A stretch of DNA of 64,000 nucleotides from Ctena decussata (lineage: Eukaryota > Mollusca > Bivalvia > Lucinida > Lucinidae). Below the pieces are notes generated by a model, which was given only the letters and a program-made list of their open reading frames with translations, had not been told where the DNA came from and ran no database searches. The number at the start of each line of letters is the position of its first letter. Position 1 is the stretch's first letter. A program made the translations under genes and the position numbers. Positions 24,646 to 36,273 of the stretch are shown here, in pieces. The stretch is from the NCBI GenBank assembly GCA_963989385.1, contig OZ022503.1, forward strand, positions 89,439,138 to 89,503,137. Reading direction: 5' to 3'.

Positions 24646-27030
24646 TTTTTGTAAACAAAAGTTTGTGCGACTTTAGCTCCCATACGGAATAAAAGCTAAA
24701 GCTGAAATAGCCTTCATTCTATTTCACTTATTTGTGTCTACACATGTATATGTTTTGCAGAGACTCAAAGCTCTTGAGAATGGAGAAAATGAGGTGTCAA
24801 TTTTGCATTGGACCCTATGGGAAAATGCATTAAACGCCTACTGCTCCGACGTTCAGCGACCGATAACATCCATCTTTACACTGTAAACGGTAATTACATA
24901 GGTACATGCCTGGGGCAAATAACAGCGCAAATAATTGTCCATGTGCAGAGTAATAAAGGAGCAAACTTTTATGTATGGGCTGCAGTGGAAGTTATTCTTA
25001 AAAGGTGACTTTCACGAATCGTTCTGAAACTGTGCTAAAATTACAGATAATTCCCATATATTTCTTGGGAAAAAATCCCAGAAATTCTCCTTTCTCCGTT
25101 GTCGAGATATTCGAGGGCAAAGTCGTGCAGTTTACGACTTCCAGGGGCTATAACTCGAAAACTAAAGAACGAGAATTTTTGGCACATATGGTCAATTGAA
25201 TGTTTATCCCAACCCTCTCATTTGGCACTAGTTTCAGCCCGAATTGTGCAAGTCACCTAAGGTCACGAATCGTCCCGAACGTGTAGCCCAAATTGTGAAA
25301 ATTTCAAACCGCTACTGCTTGCTTGTATGAGTAGGTAGCCATCTGAAACTTGGCATGTATAAAGGCCATTAACATATCTACATGCATGCACAATCTTATG
25401 TCAACTGATTGCATAACTTGCGAACTATAGGCCATCGAAATTTTTGTAAACAAACGTTTGTGCGACTTTAGCTCCCAAACGGAATAAAAGCTAAAGCTGA
25501 AATAGCCTTCATTCTATTTCACTTATTTGTGTCTACACATGTATATGTTTTGCAGAGACTCAAAGCTCTTGAAAATGGAGAAAATGAGGTGTCAATTTTG
25601 CATTGGACCCTATGGGAAAATGCATTAAACGCCTACTGCTCCGACGTTCAGCGACCGATAACATGCATCTTTACACTGTAAACGGTAATTACATAGGTAC
25701 ATGCCTGGGGCAAATAACAGCGCAAATAATTGTCCATGTGCAGAGTAATAAAGGAGCAAACTTTTATGTATGGGCTGCAGTGGAAGTTATTCTTAAAAGG
25801 TGACTTTCACGAATCGTTCTGAAACTGTGCTAAAATTACAGATAATTCCCATATATTTCTTGGGAAAAAATCCCAGAAATTCTCCTTTCTCCGTTGTCGA
25901 GATATTCGAGGGCAAAGTCGTGCAGTTTACGACTTCCAGGGGCTATAACTCGAAAACTAAAGAACGAGAATTTTTGGCACATATGGTCAATTGAATGTTT
26001 ATCCCAACGCTCTCATTTGGCACTAGCTTCAGCCCGAATTGTGCAAGTCACCTAAGGTCACGAATCGTTCCGAACGTGTAGCCCAAATTGTGAACATTTC
26101 AAACCGCTACTGCTTGCTTGTATGAGTAGGTAGCCATCTGAAACTTGGCATGTATAAAGGCCATTAACATGTCTACATGCATGCACAATCTTATGTCAAC
26201 TGATTGCATAACTTGCGAACTATAGGCCATCGAAATTTTTGTAAACAAAAGTTTGTGCGACTTTAGCTCCCAAACGGAATAAAAGCTAAAGCTGAAATAG
26301 CATTCATTCTATTTCACTTATTTGTGTCTACACATGTATATGTTTTGCAGAGACTCAAAGCTCTTGAGAATGGAGAAAATGAGGTGTCAATTTTGCATTG
26401 GACCCTATGGGAAAATGCATTAAACGCCTACTGCTCCGACGTTCAGCGACCGATAACATCCATCTTTACACTGTAAACGGTAATTACATAGGTACATGCC
26501 TGGGGCAAATAACAGCGCAAATAATTGTCCATGTGCAGAGTAATAAAGGAGCAAACTTTTATGTATGGGCTGCAGTGGAAGTTATTCTTAAAATGTGACT
26601 TTCACGAATCGTTCTGAAACTGTGCTAAAATTACAGATAAATCCCATTTATTTCTTGGGAAAAAATCCCAGAAATTCTCCTTTCTCCGTTGTCGAGATAT
26701 TCGAGGGCAAAGTCGTGCAGTTTACGACTTCCAGGGGCTATAACTCGAAAACTAAAGAACGAGAATTTTTGGCACATATGGTCAATTGAATGTTTATCCC
26801 AACCCTCTCATTTGGCACTAGTTTCAGCCCGAATTGTGCAAGTCACCTAAGGTCACGAATCGTCCCGAACATGTAGCCCAAATTGTGAAAATTTCAAACC
26901 GCTACTGCTTGCTTCTATGAGTAGGTAGCCATCTGAAACTTGGCATGTATAAAGGCCATTAACATGTCTACATGCATGCACAATCTTATGTCAACTGATT
27001 GCATAACTTGCGAACTATAGGCCATCGAAA
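24646..27030 (+). repeat. Satellite units 32-34, transition out of the dimer HOR
   Basis: Unit 32 (24646) keeps only the leftmost Y mark, CATACGGAAT, and is otherwise ordinary, so it looks like a Y-to-background recombinant. Unit 33 (25441) has AAACGTTTGTG, ACATGCATC, CCAACGCTC, CTAGCTTCAG and GAACATTTC. Unit 34 (26236) has AGCATTCATT, AAAATGTGAC and a private pair of changes giving AAATCCCATTTATTTC. Unit 34 sits one unit left of the duplicated block. It shares AAAATGTGAC, but little else, with unit 14 in the matching position. Confidence 0.8.
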
Positions 27031-30000
27031 TTTTTGTAAACAAAAGTTTGTGGGACTTTAGCTCCCAAACGGAATAAAAGCTAAAGCTGAAATAGCCTTC
27101 ATTCTAATTCACTTATTTGTGTCTGCACATGTATATGTTTTGCAGAGACTCGAAGCTCTTGAAAATGGAGAAAATGAGGTGTCAATTTTGCATTGGACCC
27201 TATGGGAAAATGCATTAAACGCCTACTGCTCCGACGTTCAGCGACCGATAACATCCATCTTTACACTGTAAACGGTAATTACATAGGTACATGCCTGGGG
27301 CAAATGACAGCGCAAATAATTGTCCATGTGCAGAGTAATAAAGGGGCAAACTTTTATGTATGGGCTGCAGTGGAAGTTATTCTTAAAAGGTGACTTTCAC
27401 GAATCGTTCTGAAACTGTGCTAAAATTACAGATAATTCCCATATATTTCTTGTGAAAAAATCCCAGAAATTCTCCTTTCTCCGTTGTCGAGATATTCGAG
27501 GGCAAAGTCGTGCAGTTTACGTCTTCCAGGGGCTATAACTCGAAAACTAAAGAACGAGAATTTTTGGCACATATGGTCAATTGAATGTTTATCCCAACCC
27601 TCTCATTTGGCACTAGTTTCAGCCCGAATTGTGCAAGTCACCTAAGGTCACGAATCGTCCCGAACGTGTAGCCCAAATTGTGAAAATTTCAAACCGCTAC
27701 TGCTTGCTTCTATGGGTAGGTAGCCATCTGAAACTTGGCATGTATAAAGGCCATTAACATGTCTACATGCATGCACAATCTTATGTCAACTGATTGCATA
27801 ACTTGCGAACTATAGACCATCGAAAGTTTTGTAAACAAAAGTTTGTGCGACTTTAGCTCCCAAACGGAATAAAAGCTAAAGCTGAAATAGCCTTCATTCT
27901 ATTTCACTTATTTGTGTCTACACATGTATATGTTTTGCAGAGACTCAAAGCTCTTGAGAATGGAGAAAATGAGGTGTGAATTTTGCATTGGACCCTATGG
28001 GAAAATGCATTAAACGCCTACTGCTCCGACGTTCAGCGACCGATAACATCCATCTTTACACTGTAAACGGTAATTACATAGGTTCATGCCTGGGGCAAAT
28101 AACAGCGCAAATAATTGTCCATGTGCAGAGAAATAAAGGAGCAAACTTTTATGTATGGGCTGCAGTGGAAGTTATTCTTAAAAGGTGACTTTCACGAATC
28201 GTTCTGAAACTGTGCTAAAATTACAGATAATTCCCATATATTTCTTGTGAAAAAATCCCAGAAATTCTCCTTTCTCCGTTGTCGAGATATTCGAGGGCAA
28301 AGTCGTGCAGTTTACGACTTCCAGGGGCTATAACTCGAAAACTAAAGAACGAGAATTTTTGGCACATATGGTCAATTGAATGTTTATCCCAACCCTCTCA
28401 TTTGGCACTTGTTTCAGCCCGAATTGTGCAAGTCACCTAAGGTCACGAATCGTCCCGAACATGTAGCCCAAATTGTGAAAATTTCAAACCGCTACTGCTT
28501 GCTTCTATGGGTAGGTAGCCATCTGAAACTTGGCATGTATAAAGGCCATTAACATGTCTACATGCATGCACAATCTTATGTCAACTGATTGCATAACTTG
28601 CGAACTATAGACCATCGAAAGTTTTGTAAACAAAAGTTTGTGCGACTTTAGCTCCCAAACGGAATAAAAGCTAAAGCTGAAATAGCCTTCATTCTATTTC
28701 ACTTATTTGTGTCTACACATGTATATGTTTTGCAGAGACTCAAAGCTCTTGAGAATGGAGAAAATGAGGTGTCAATTTTGCCTTGGACCCTATGGGAAAA
28801 TGCATTAAACGCCTACTGCTCCGACGTTCAGCGACCGATAACATCCATCTTTACACTGTAAACGGTAATTACATAGGTACATGCCTGGGGCAAATAACAG
28901 CGCAAATAATTGTCCATGTGCAGAGTAATAAAGGAGCAAACTTTTATGTATGGGCTGCAGTGGAAGTTATTCTTAAAAGGTGACTTTCACGAATCGTTCT
29001 GAAACTGTGCTAAAATTACAGATAATTCCCATATATTTCTTGGGAAAAAATCCCAGAAATTCTCCTTTCTCCGTTGTCGAGATATTCGAGGGCAAAGTCG
29101 TGCAGTTTACGACTTCCAGGGACTATAACTCGAAAACTAAAGAACGAGAATTTTTGGCACATATGGTCAATTGAATGTTTATCCCAACCCTCTCATTTGG
29201 CACTAGCTTCAGCCCGAATTGTGCAAGTCACCTAAGGTCACGAATCGTCCCGAACGTGTAGCCCAAATTGTGAAAATTTCAAACCGCTACTGCTTGCTTC
29301 TATGAGTAGGTAGCCATCTGAAACTTGGCATGTATAAAGGCCATTAACATGTCTACATGCATGCACAATCTTATGTCAACTGATTGCATAACTTGCGAAC
29401 TATAGGCCATCGAAATTTTTGTAAACAAAAGTTTGTGCGACTTTAGCTCCCAAACGGAATAAAAGCTAAAGCTGAAATAGCCTTCATTCTATTTCACTTA
29501 TTTGTGTCTACACATGTATATGTTTTGCAGAGACTCAAATCTCTTGAAAATGGAGAAAATGAGGTGTCAATTTTGCATTGGACCCTATGGGAAAATGCAT
29601 TAAACGCCTACTGCTCCGACGTTCAGCGACCGATAACATCCATCTTTACACTGTAAACGGTTATTACATAGGTACATGCCTGGGGCAAATAACAGCGCAA
29701 ATAATTGTCCATGTGCAGAGTAATAAAGGGGCAAACTTTTATGTATGGGCTGCAGTGGAAGTTATTCTTAAAAGGTGACTTTCACGAATCGTTCTGAAAC
29801 TGTGCTAAAATTACAGATAATTCCCATATATTTCTTGGGAAAAAATCCCAGAAATTCTCCTTTCTCCGTTGTCGAGATATTCGAGAGCAAAGTCGTGCAG
29901 TTTACGACTTCCAGGGGCTCTAACTCGAAAACTAAAGAACGAGAATTTTTGGCACATATGGTCAATTGAATGTTTATCCCAACCCTCTCATTTGGCACTA

Positions 30001-32595
30001 GTTTCAGCCCGAATTGTGCAAGTCACCTTAGGTCACGAATCGTCCCGAACATGTAGCCCAAATTGTGAAAAAATCAAACCGCTACTGCTTGCTTCTATGA
30101 GTAGGTAGCCATCTGAAACTTGGCATGTATAAAGGCCATTAACATGTCTACATGCATGCACAATCTTATGTCAACTGATTGCATAACTTGCGAAGTATAG
30201 GCCATCGAAATTTTTGTAAACAAAAGTTTGTGCGACTTTAGCTCCCAAACGGAATAAAAGCTAAAGCTGAAATAGCCTTCATTCTATTTCACTTATTTGT
30301 GTCTACACATGTATATGTTTTGCAGAGACTCAAAGCTCTTGAGAATGGAGAAAATGAGGTGTCAATTTTGCATTCGACCCTATGGGAAAATGCATTAAAC
30401 GCCTACTGCTCCGACGTTCAGCGACCGATAACATCCATCTTTACACTGTAAACGTTATTACATAGGTACATGCCTGGGGCAAATAACAGCGCAAATAATT
30501 GTCCATGTGCAGAGTAATAAAGGAGCAAACTTTTATGTATGGGCTGCAGTGGAAGTTATTCTTAAAAGGTGACTTTCACGAATCGTTCTGAAACTGTGCT
30601 AAAATTACAGATAATTCCCATATATTTCTTGGGAAAAAATCCCAGAAATTCTCCTTTCACCGTTGTCGAGATATTCGAGGGCAAAGTCGTGCAGTTTACG
30701 ACTTCCAGGGGCTATAACTCGAAAACTAAAGAAAGAGAATTTTTGGCACATATGGTCAATTGAATGTTTATCCCAACCCTCTCATTTGGCACTAGTTTCA
30801 GCCCGAATTGTGCAAGTCACCTAAGGTCACGAATCGTCCCGAACGTGTAGCCCAAATTGTGAAAATTTCAAACCGCTACTGCTTGCTTGAATGAGTAGGT
30901 AGCCATCTGAAACTTGGCATGTATAAAGGCCATTCAAATGTCTACATGCATGCACAATCTTATGTCAACTGATTGCATAACTTGCGAACTATAGGCCATC
31001 GAAATTTTTGTAAACAAAAGTTTGTGCGACTTTAGCTCCCAAACGGAATAAAAGCTAAAGCTGAAATAGCCTTCATTCTATTTCACTTATTTGTGTCTAC
31101 ACATGTATATGTTTTGCAGAGACTCAAAGATCTTGAGAATGGAGAAAATGAGGTGTCAATTTTGCATTGGACCCTATGTGAAAATGCATTAAACGCCTAC
31201 TGCTCCGACGTTCAGCGACCGATAACATCCATATTTACACTGTAAACGGTAATTACATAGGTACATGCCTTGGGCAAATAACAGCGCAAATAATTGTCCA
31301 TGTGCAGAGTAATAAAGGAGCAAACTTTTATGTATGGGCTGCAGTGGAAGTTATTCTTAAAATGTGACTTTCACGAATCGTTCTGAAACTGTGCTAAAAT
31401 TACAGATAATTCCCATATATTTCTTGGGAAAAAATCCCAGAAATTCTCCTTTCTCCGTTGTCGAGATATTCGAGGGCAAAGTCGTGCAGTTTACGACTTC
31501 CAGGGGCTATAACTCGAAAACTAAAGAACGAGAATTTTTGGCACATATGGTCAATTGAATGTTTATCCCAACCCTCTCATTTGGCACTAGTTTCAGCCCG
31601 AATTGTGCAAGTCACCTAAGGTCACGAATCGTCCCGAACGTGTAGCCCAAATTGTGAAAATTTCAAACCGCTACTGCTTGCTTCTATGAGTAGGTAGCCA
31701 TCTAAAAACTTGGCATGTATAAAGGCCATTAACATGTCTACATGCATGCACAATCTTATGTCAACTGATTGCATAACTTGCGAACTATAGGCCATCGAAA
31801 TTTTTGTAAACAAAAGTGTGTGCGACTTTAGCTCCCAAACGGAATAAAAGCTAAAGCTGAAATAGCCTTCATTCTATTTCACTTATTTGTGTCTACACAT
31901 GTATATGTTTTGCAGAGACCCAAAGCTCTTGAGAATGGACAAAATGAGGTGTCAATTTTGCATTGGACCCTATGGGAAAATGCATTAGACGCCTACTGCT
32001 CCGACGTTCAGCGACCGATAACATCCATCTTTACACTGTAAACGGTAATTACATAGGTACATGCCTGGGGCAAATAACAGCGCAAATAATTGTCCATGTG
32101 CAGAGTAATAAAGGAGCAAACTTTTATGTATGGGCTGCAGTGGAAGTTATTCTTAAAAGGTGACTTTCACGAATCGTTCTGAAACTGTGCTAAAATTACA
32201 GATAATTCCCATATATTTCTTGGGAAAAAATCCCAGAAATTCTCCTTTCTCCGTTGTCGAGATATTCGAGGGCAAAGTCGTGCAGTTTACGACTTCCAGG
32301 GGCTATAACTCGAAAACTAAAGAACGAGAATTTTTGGCACATATGGTCAATTAAATGTTTATCCCAACCCTCTCATTTGGCACTAGTTTCAGCCCGAATT
32401 GTGCAAGTCACCTAAGGTCACGAATCGTCCCGAACGTGTAGCCCAAATTGTGAAAATTTCAAACCGCTACTGCTTGCTTGTATGAGTAGGTAGCCATCTG
32501 AAACTTGGCATGTATAAAGGCCATTAACATGTCTACATGCATGCACAATCTTATGTCAACTGATTGCATAACTTGCGAACTATAGGCCATCGAAA
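27031..32595 (+). repeat. Eight-unit block, copy 2, reduced to seven (units 35-41)
   Basis: This repeats the order of 11131-17490. Unit 35 (27031) matches unit 15, unit 36 (27826) matches 16, unit 37 (28621) matches 17, unit 38 (29416) is a fusion of 18 and 19, unit 39 (30211) matches 20, unit 40 (31005) matches 21 and unit 41 (31801) matches 22. The offset is 15900 bp before the fusion and 15105 bp after it, a loss of exactly one 795-bp unit. The inherited -1 and +1 indels of units 20 and 21 are both retained. Differences since duplication are scattered, for example TCAATTAAATG in unit 41 and GGGACTATAAC in unit 37. Confidence 0.9.
29416..30210 (+). repeat. Unit 38: recombinant monomer joining two neighbours
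   Basis: The left part carries every mark of unit 18: CTTGAAAATGG, GGTTATTAC, TCGAGAGC, GGGCTCTAAC and the ordinary TTGAATG. The right part carries every mark of unit 19: CACCTTAGG, GAACATGTAG, GAAAAAATC and GCGAAGTATAG. The switch lies between 29969 and 30029, a stretch where units 18 and 19 are identical. The result is a normal-length monomer and a block one unit shorter. This is what homologous exchange between adjacent repeats, or single-strand annealing, produces. Confidence 0.88.
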
Positions 32596-34980
32596 TTTTT
32601 GTAAACAAAAGTTTGTGCGACTTTAGCTCCCAAACGGAATAAAAGCTAAAGCTGAAATAGCCTTCATTCTATTTCACTTATTTGTGTCTACACATGTATA
32701 TGTTTTGCAGAGACTCAAAGCTCTTGAGAATGGAGAAAATGAGGTGTCAATTTTGCATTGGACCCTATGGGAAAATGCATTAAACGCCTACTGCTCCGAC
32801 GTTCAGCGACCGATAACATCCATCTTTACACTGTAAACGGTAATTACATAGGTACATGCCTGGGGCAAATAACAGCGCAAATAATTGTCCATGTGCAGAG
32901 TAATAAAGGAGCAAACTTTTATGTATGGGCTGCAGTGGAAGTTATTCTTAAAAGGTGACTTTCACGAATCGTTCTGAAACTGTGCTAAAATTACAGATAA
33001 TTCCCATATATTTCTTGGGAAAAAATCCCAGAAATTCTCCTTTCTCCGTTGTCGAGATATTCGAGGGCAAAGTCGTGCAGTTTACGACTTCCAGGGGCTA
33101 TAACTCGAAAACTAAAGAAAGAGAATTTTTGGCACATATGGTCAATTGAATGTTTATCCCAACCCTCTCATTTGGCACTAGTTTCAGCCCGAATTGTGCA
33201 AGTCACCTAAGGTCACGAATCGTCCCGAACGTGTAGCCCAAATTGTGAAAATTTCAAACCGCTACTGCGTGCTTGTGTGAGTAGGTAGCCATCTGAAACT
33301 TGGCATGTATAAAGGCCATTAACATGTCTACATGCATGCACAATCTTATGTCAACTGATTGCATAACTTGCGAACTATAGACCATCGAAATTTTTGTAAA
33401 CAAAAGTTTGTGCGACTTTAGCTCCCAAACGGAATAAAAGCTAAAGCTGAAATAGCCTTCATTCTATTTCACTTATTTGTGTCTACACATGTATATGTTT
33501 TGCAGAGACTCAAAGCTCTTGAGAATGGAGAAAATGAGGTGTCAATTTTGCATTGGACCCTATGGGAAAATGCATTAAACGCCTACTGCTCCGACGTTCA
33601 GCGACCGATAACATCCATCTTTACACTGTAAACGGTAATTACATAGGTACATGCCTGGGGCAAATAACAGCGCAAATAATTGTCCATGTGCAGAGTAATA
33701 AAGGAGCAAACTTTTATGTATGGGCTGCAGTGGAAGTTATTCTTAAAAGGTGCCTTTCACGAATCGTTCTGAAACTGTGCTAAAATTACAGATAATTCCC
33801 ATATATTTCTTGGGAAAAAATCCCAGAAATTCTCCTTTCTCCGTTGTCGAGATATTCGAGGGCAAAGTCGTGCAGTTTACGACTTCCAGGGGCTATAACT
33901 CGAAAACTAAAGAACGAGAATTTTTGGCACATATGGTCAATTGAATGTTTATCCCAACCCTCTCATTTGGCACTAGTTTCAGCCCGAATTGTGCAAGTCA
34001 CCTAAGGTCACGAATCGTCCCGAACGTGTAGCCCAAATTGTGAAAATTTCAAACCGCTACTGCTTGCTTGTATGAGTAGGTAGCCATCTGAAACTTGGCA
34101 TGTATAAAGGCCATTAACATGTCTACATGCATGCACAATCTGATGTCAACTGATAGCATAACTTGCGAACTATAGGCCATCGAAAGTTTTGTAAACAAAA
34201 GTTTGTGCGACTTTAGCTCCCAAACGGAATAAAAGCTAAAGCTGAAATAGCCTTCATTCTATTTCACTTATTTGTGTCTACACATGTATATGTTTTGCAG
34301 AGACTCAAAGCTCTTGAGAATGGAGAAAATGAGGTGTCAATTTTGCATTGGACCCTATGGGAAAATGCATTAAACGCCTACTGCTCCGACGTTCAGCGAC
34401 CGATAACATCCATCTTTACACTGTAAACGGTAATTACATAGGTACATGCCTGGGGCAAATAACAGCGCAAATAATTGTCCATGTGCAGAGTAATAAAGGA
34501 GCAAACTTTTATGTATGGGCTGCAGTGGAAGTTATTCTTAAAAGGTGACTTTCACGAATCGTTTTGAAACTGTGCTAAAATTACAGATAATTCCCATATA
34601 TTTCTTGGGAAAAAATCCCAGAAATTCTCCTTTCTCCGTTGTCGAGATATTCGAGGGCAAAGTCGTGCAGTTTACGACTTCCAGGGGCTATAACTCGAAA
34701 ACTAAAGAACGAGAATTTTTGGCACATATGGTCAATTAAATGTTTATCCCAACCCTCTCATTTGGCACTAGTTTCAGCCCGAATTGTGCAAGTCACCTAA
34801 GGTCACGAATCGTCCCGAACGTGTAGCCCAAATTGTGAAAATTTCAAACCGCTACTGCTTGCTTGTATGAGTAGGTAGCCATCTGAAACTTGGCATGTAT
34901 AAAGGCCATTAACATGTCTACATGCATGCACAATCTTATGTCAACTGATTGCATAACTTGCGAACTATAGGCCATCGAAA
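32596..34980 (+). repeat. Satellite units 42-44
   Basis: These are near-consensus monomers with few marks. Unit 42 (32596) has GAAAGAGAATT and CTGCGTGCTTGTGTGAG. Unit 43 (33391) has GGTGCCTTTCAC, TCTGATGTC and GATAGCATAAC. Unit 44 (34186) has CGTTTTGAAAC, shared with unit 45, and TCAATTAAATG. I see no higher-order pattern. Confidence 0.8.
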
Positions 34981-35766
34981 TTTTTGTAAACAAAAGTTTT
35001 TGCGTCTTTAGCTCCCAAACGGAATAAAAGCTAAAGCTGAAATAGCCTTCATTCTATTTCACTTATTTGTGTCTACACATGTATATGTTTTGCAGAGACT
35101 CAAAGCTCTTGAGAATGGAGAAAATGAGGTGTCAATTTTGCATTGGACCCTATGGGAAAATGCATTAAACGCCTACTGCTCCGACGTTCAGCGACCGATA
35201 ACATCCATCTTTACACTGTAAACGGTAATTACATAGGTACATGCCTGGGGCAAATGACAGCGCAAATAATTGTCCATGTGCAGAGTAATAAAGGAGCAAA
35301 CTTTTATGTATGGGCTGCAGTGGAAGTTATTCTTAAAAGGTGACTTTCACGAATCGTTTTGAAACTGTGCTAAAATTACCGATAATTCCCATATATTTCT
35401 TAGGAAAAAATCCCAGAAATTCTCCTTTCTCCGTTGTCGAGATATTCGAGGGCAAAGTCGTGCAGTTTACGACTTCCAGGGGCTATAACTCGAAAACTAA
35501 AGAACGAGAATTTTTGGCACATATGGTCAATTGAATGTTTATCCCAACCCTCTCATTTGGCACTAGTTTCAGCCCGAATTGTGCAAGTCACCTAAGGTCA
35601 CGAATCGTCCCGAACGTGTAGCCCAAATTGTGAAAATTTCAAACCGCTACTGCTTGCTTCTATGAGTAGGTAGCCATCTGAAACTTGGCATGTATAAAGG
35701 CCATTAACATGTCTACATGCATGCACAATCTTATGTCAACTGATTGCATAACTTGCGAACTATAGG
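34981..35766 (+). repeat. Unit 45, right end replaced by fragment copies
   Basis: The first 786 bases of a normal monomer run to CTATAGG at 35766. The expected continuation CCATCGAAA is then displaced by two extra copies of the monomer's last part and resumes at 36266. Marks are GTTTTTGCGTCTTTAG, CAAATGACAG, CGTTTTGAAAC (shared with unit 44), TTACCGAT and CTTAGGAAAA. Confidence 0.9.
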
Positions 35767-36264
35767 CACATATGGTCAATTGAATGTTTATCCCAACCCT
35801 CTCATTTGGCACTAGTTTCAGCCCGAATTGTGCAAGTCACCTAAGGTCACGAATCGTCCCGAACGTGTAGCCCAAATTGTGAAAATTTCAAACCGCTACT
35901 GCTTGCTTCTATGAGTAGGTAGCCATCTGAAACTTGGCATGTATAAAGGCCATTAACATGTCTACATGCATGCACAATCTTATGTCAACTGATTGCATAA
36001 CTTGCGAACTATAGGCACATATGGTCAATTGAATGTTTATCCCAACCCTCTCATTTGGCACTAGTTTCAGCCCGAATTGTGCAAGTCACCTAAGGTCACG
36101 AATCGTCCCGAACGTGTAGCCCAAATTGTGAAAATTTCAAACCGCTACTGCTTGCTTGTATGAGTAGGTAGCCATCTGAAACTTGGCATGTATAAAGGCC
36201 ATTAACATGTCTACATGCTTGCACAATCTTATGTCAACTGATTGCATAACTTGCGAACTATATT
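35518..36264 (+). repeat. 249-bp partial-monomer triplication
   Basis: The segment from CACATATGG to CTATAGG (unit positions 538-786) occurs three times in a row at 35518-35766, 35767-36015 and 36016-36264. The first copy is the natural end of unit 45; the other two are extra. The joins fall at GGC (35516-35518, 35765-35767, 36014-36016), which is present at both ends of the segment in a normal monomer. A 3-bp microhomology therefore underlies the duplication. The first two copies look identical. The third differs by G at the position equivalent to 680, CATGCTTGC, and TTT in place of GGC at 36263-36265. Each fragment lacks 546 bp of a full unit. Confidence 0.93.
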
Positions 36265-36273
36265 TCATCGAAA

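Noticed and set aside
35767..36264. Transposon insertion or deletion derivative breaking the repeat phase
   Set aside because: Both fragments are fully satellite-derived. There are no terminal inverted repeats, no foreign sequence and no target-site duplication other than the GGC at the joins.
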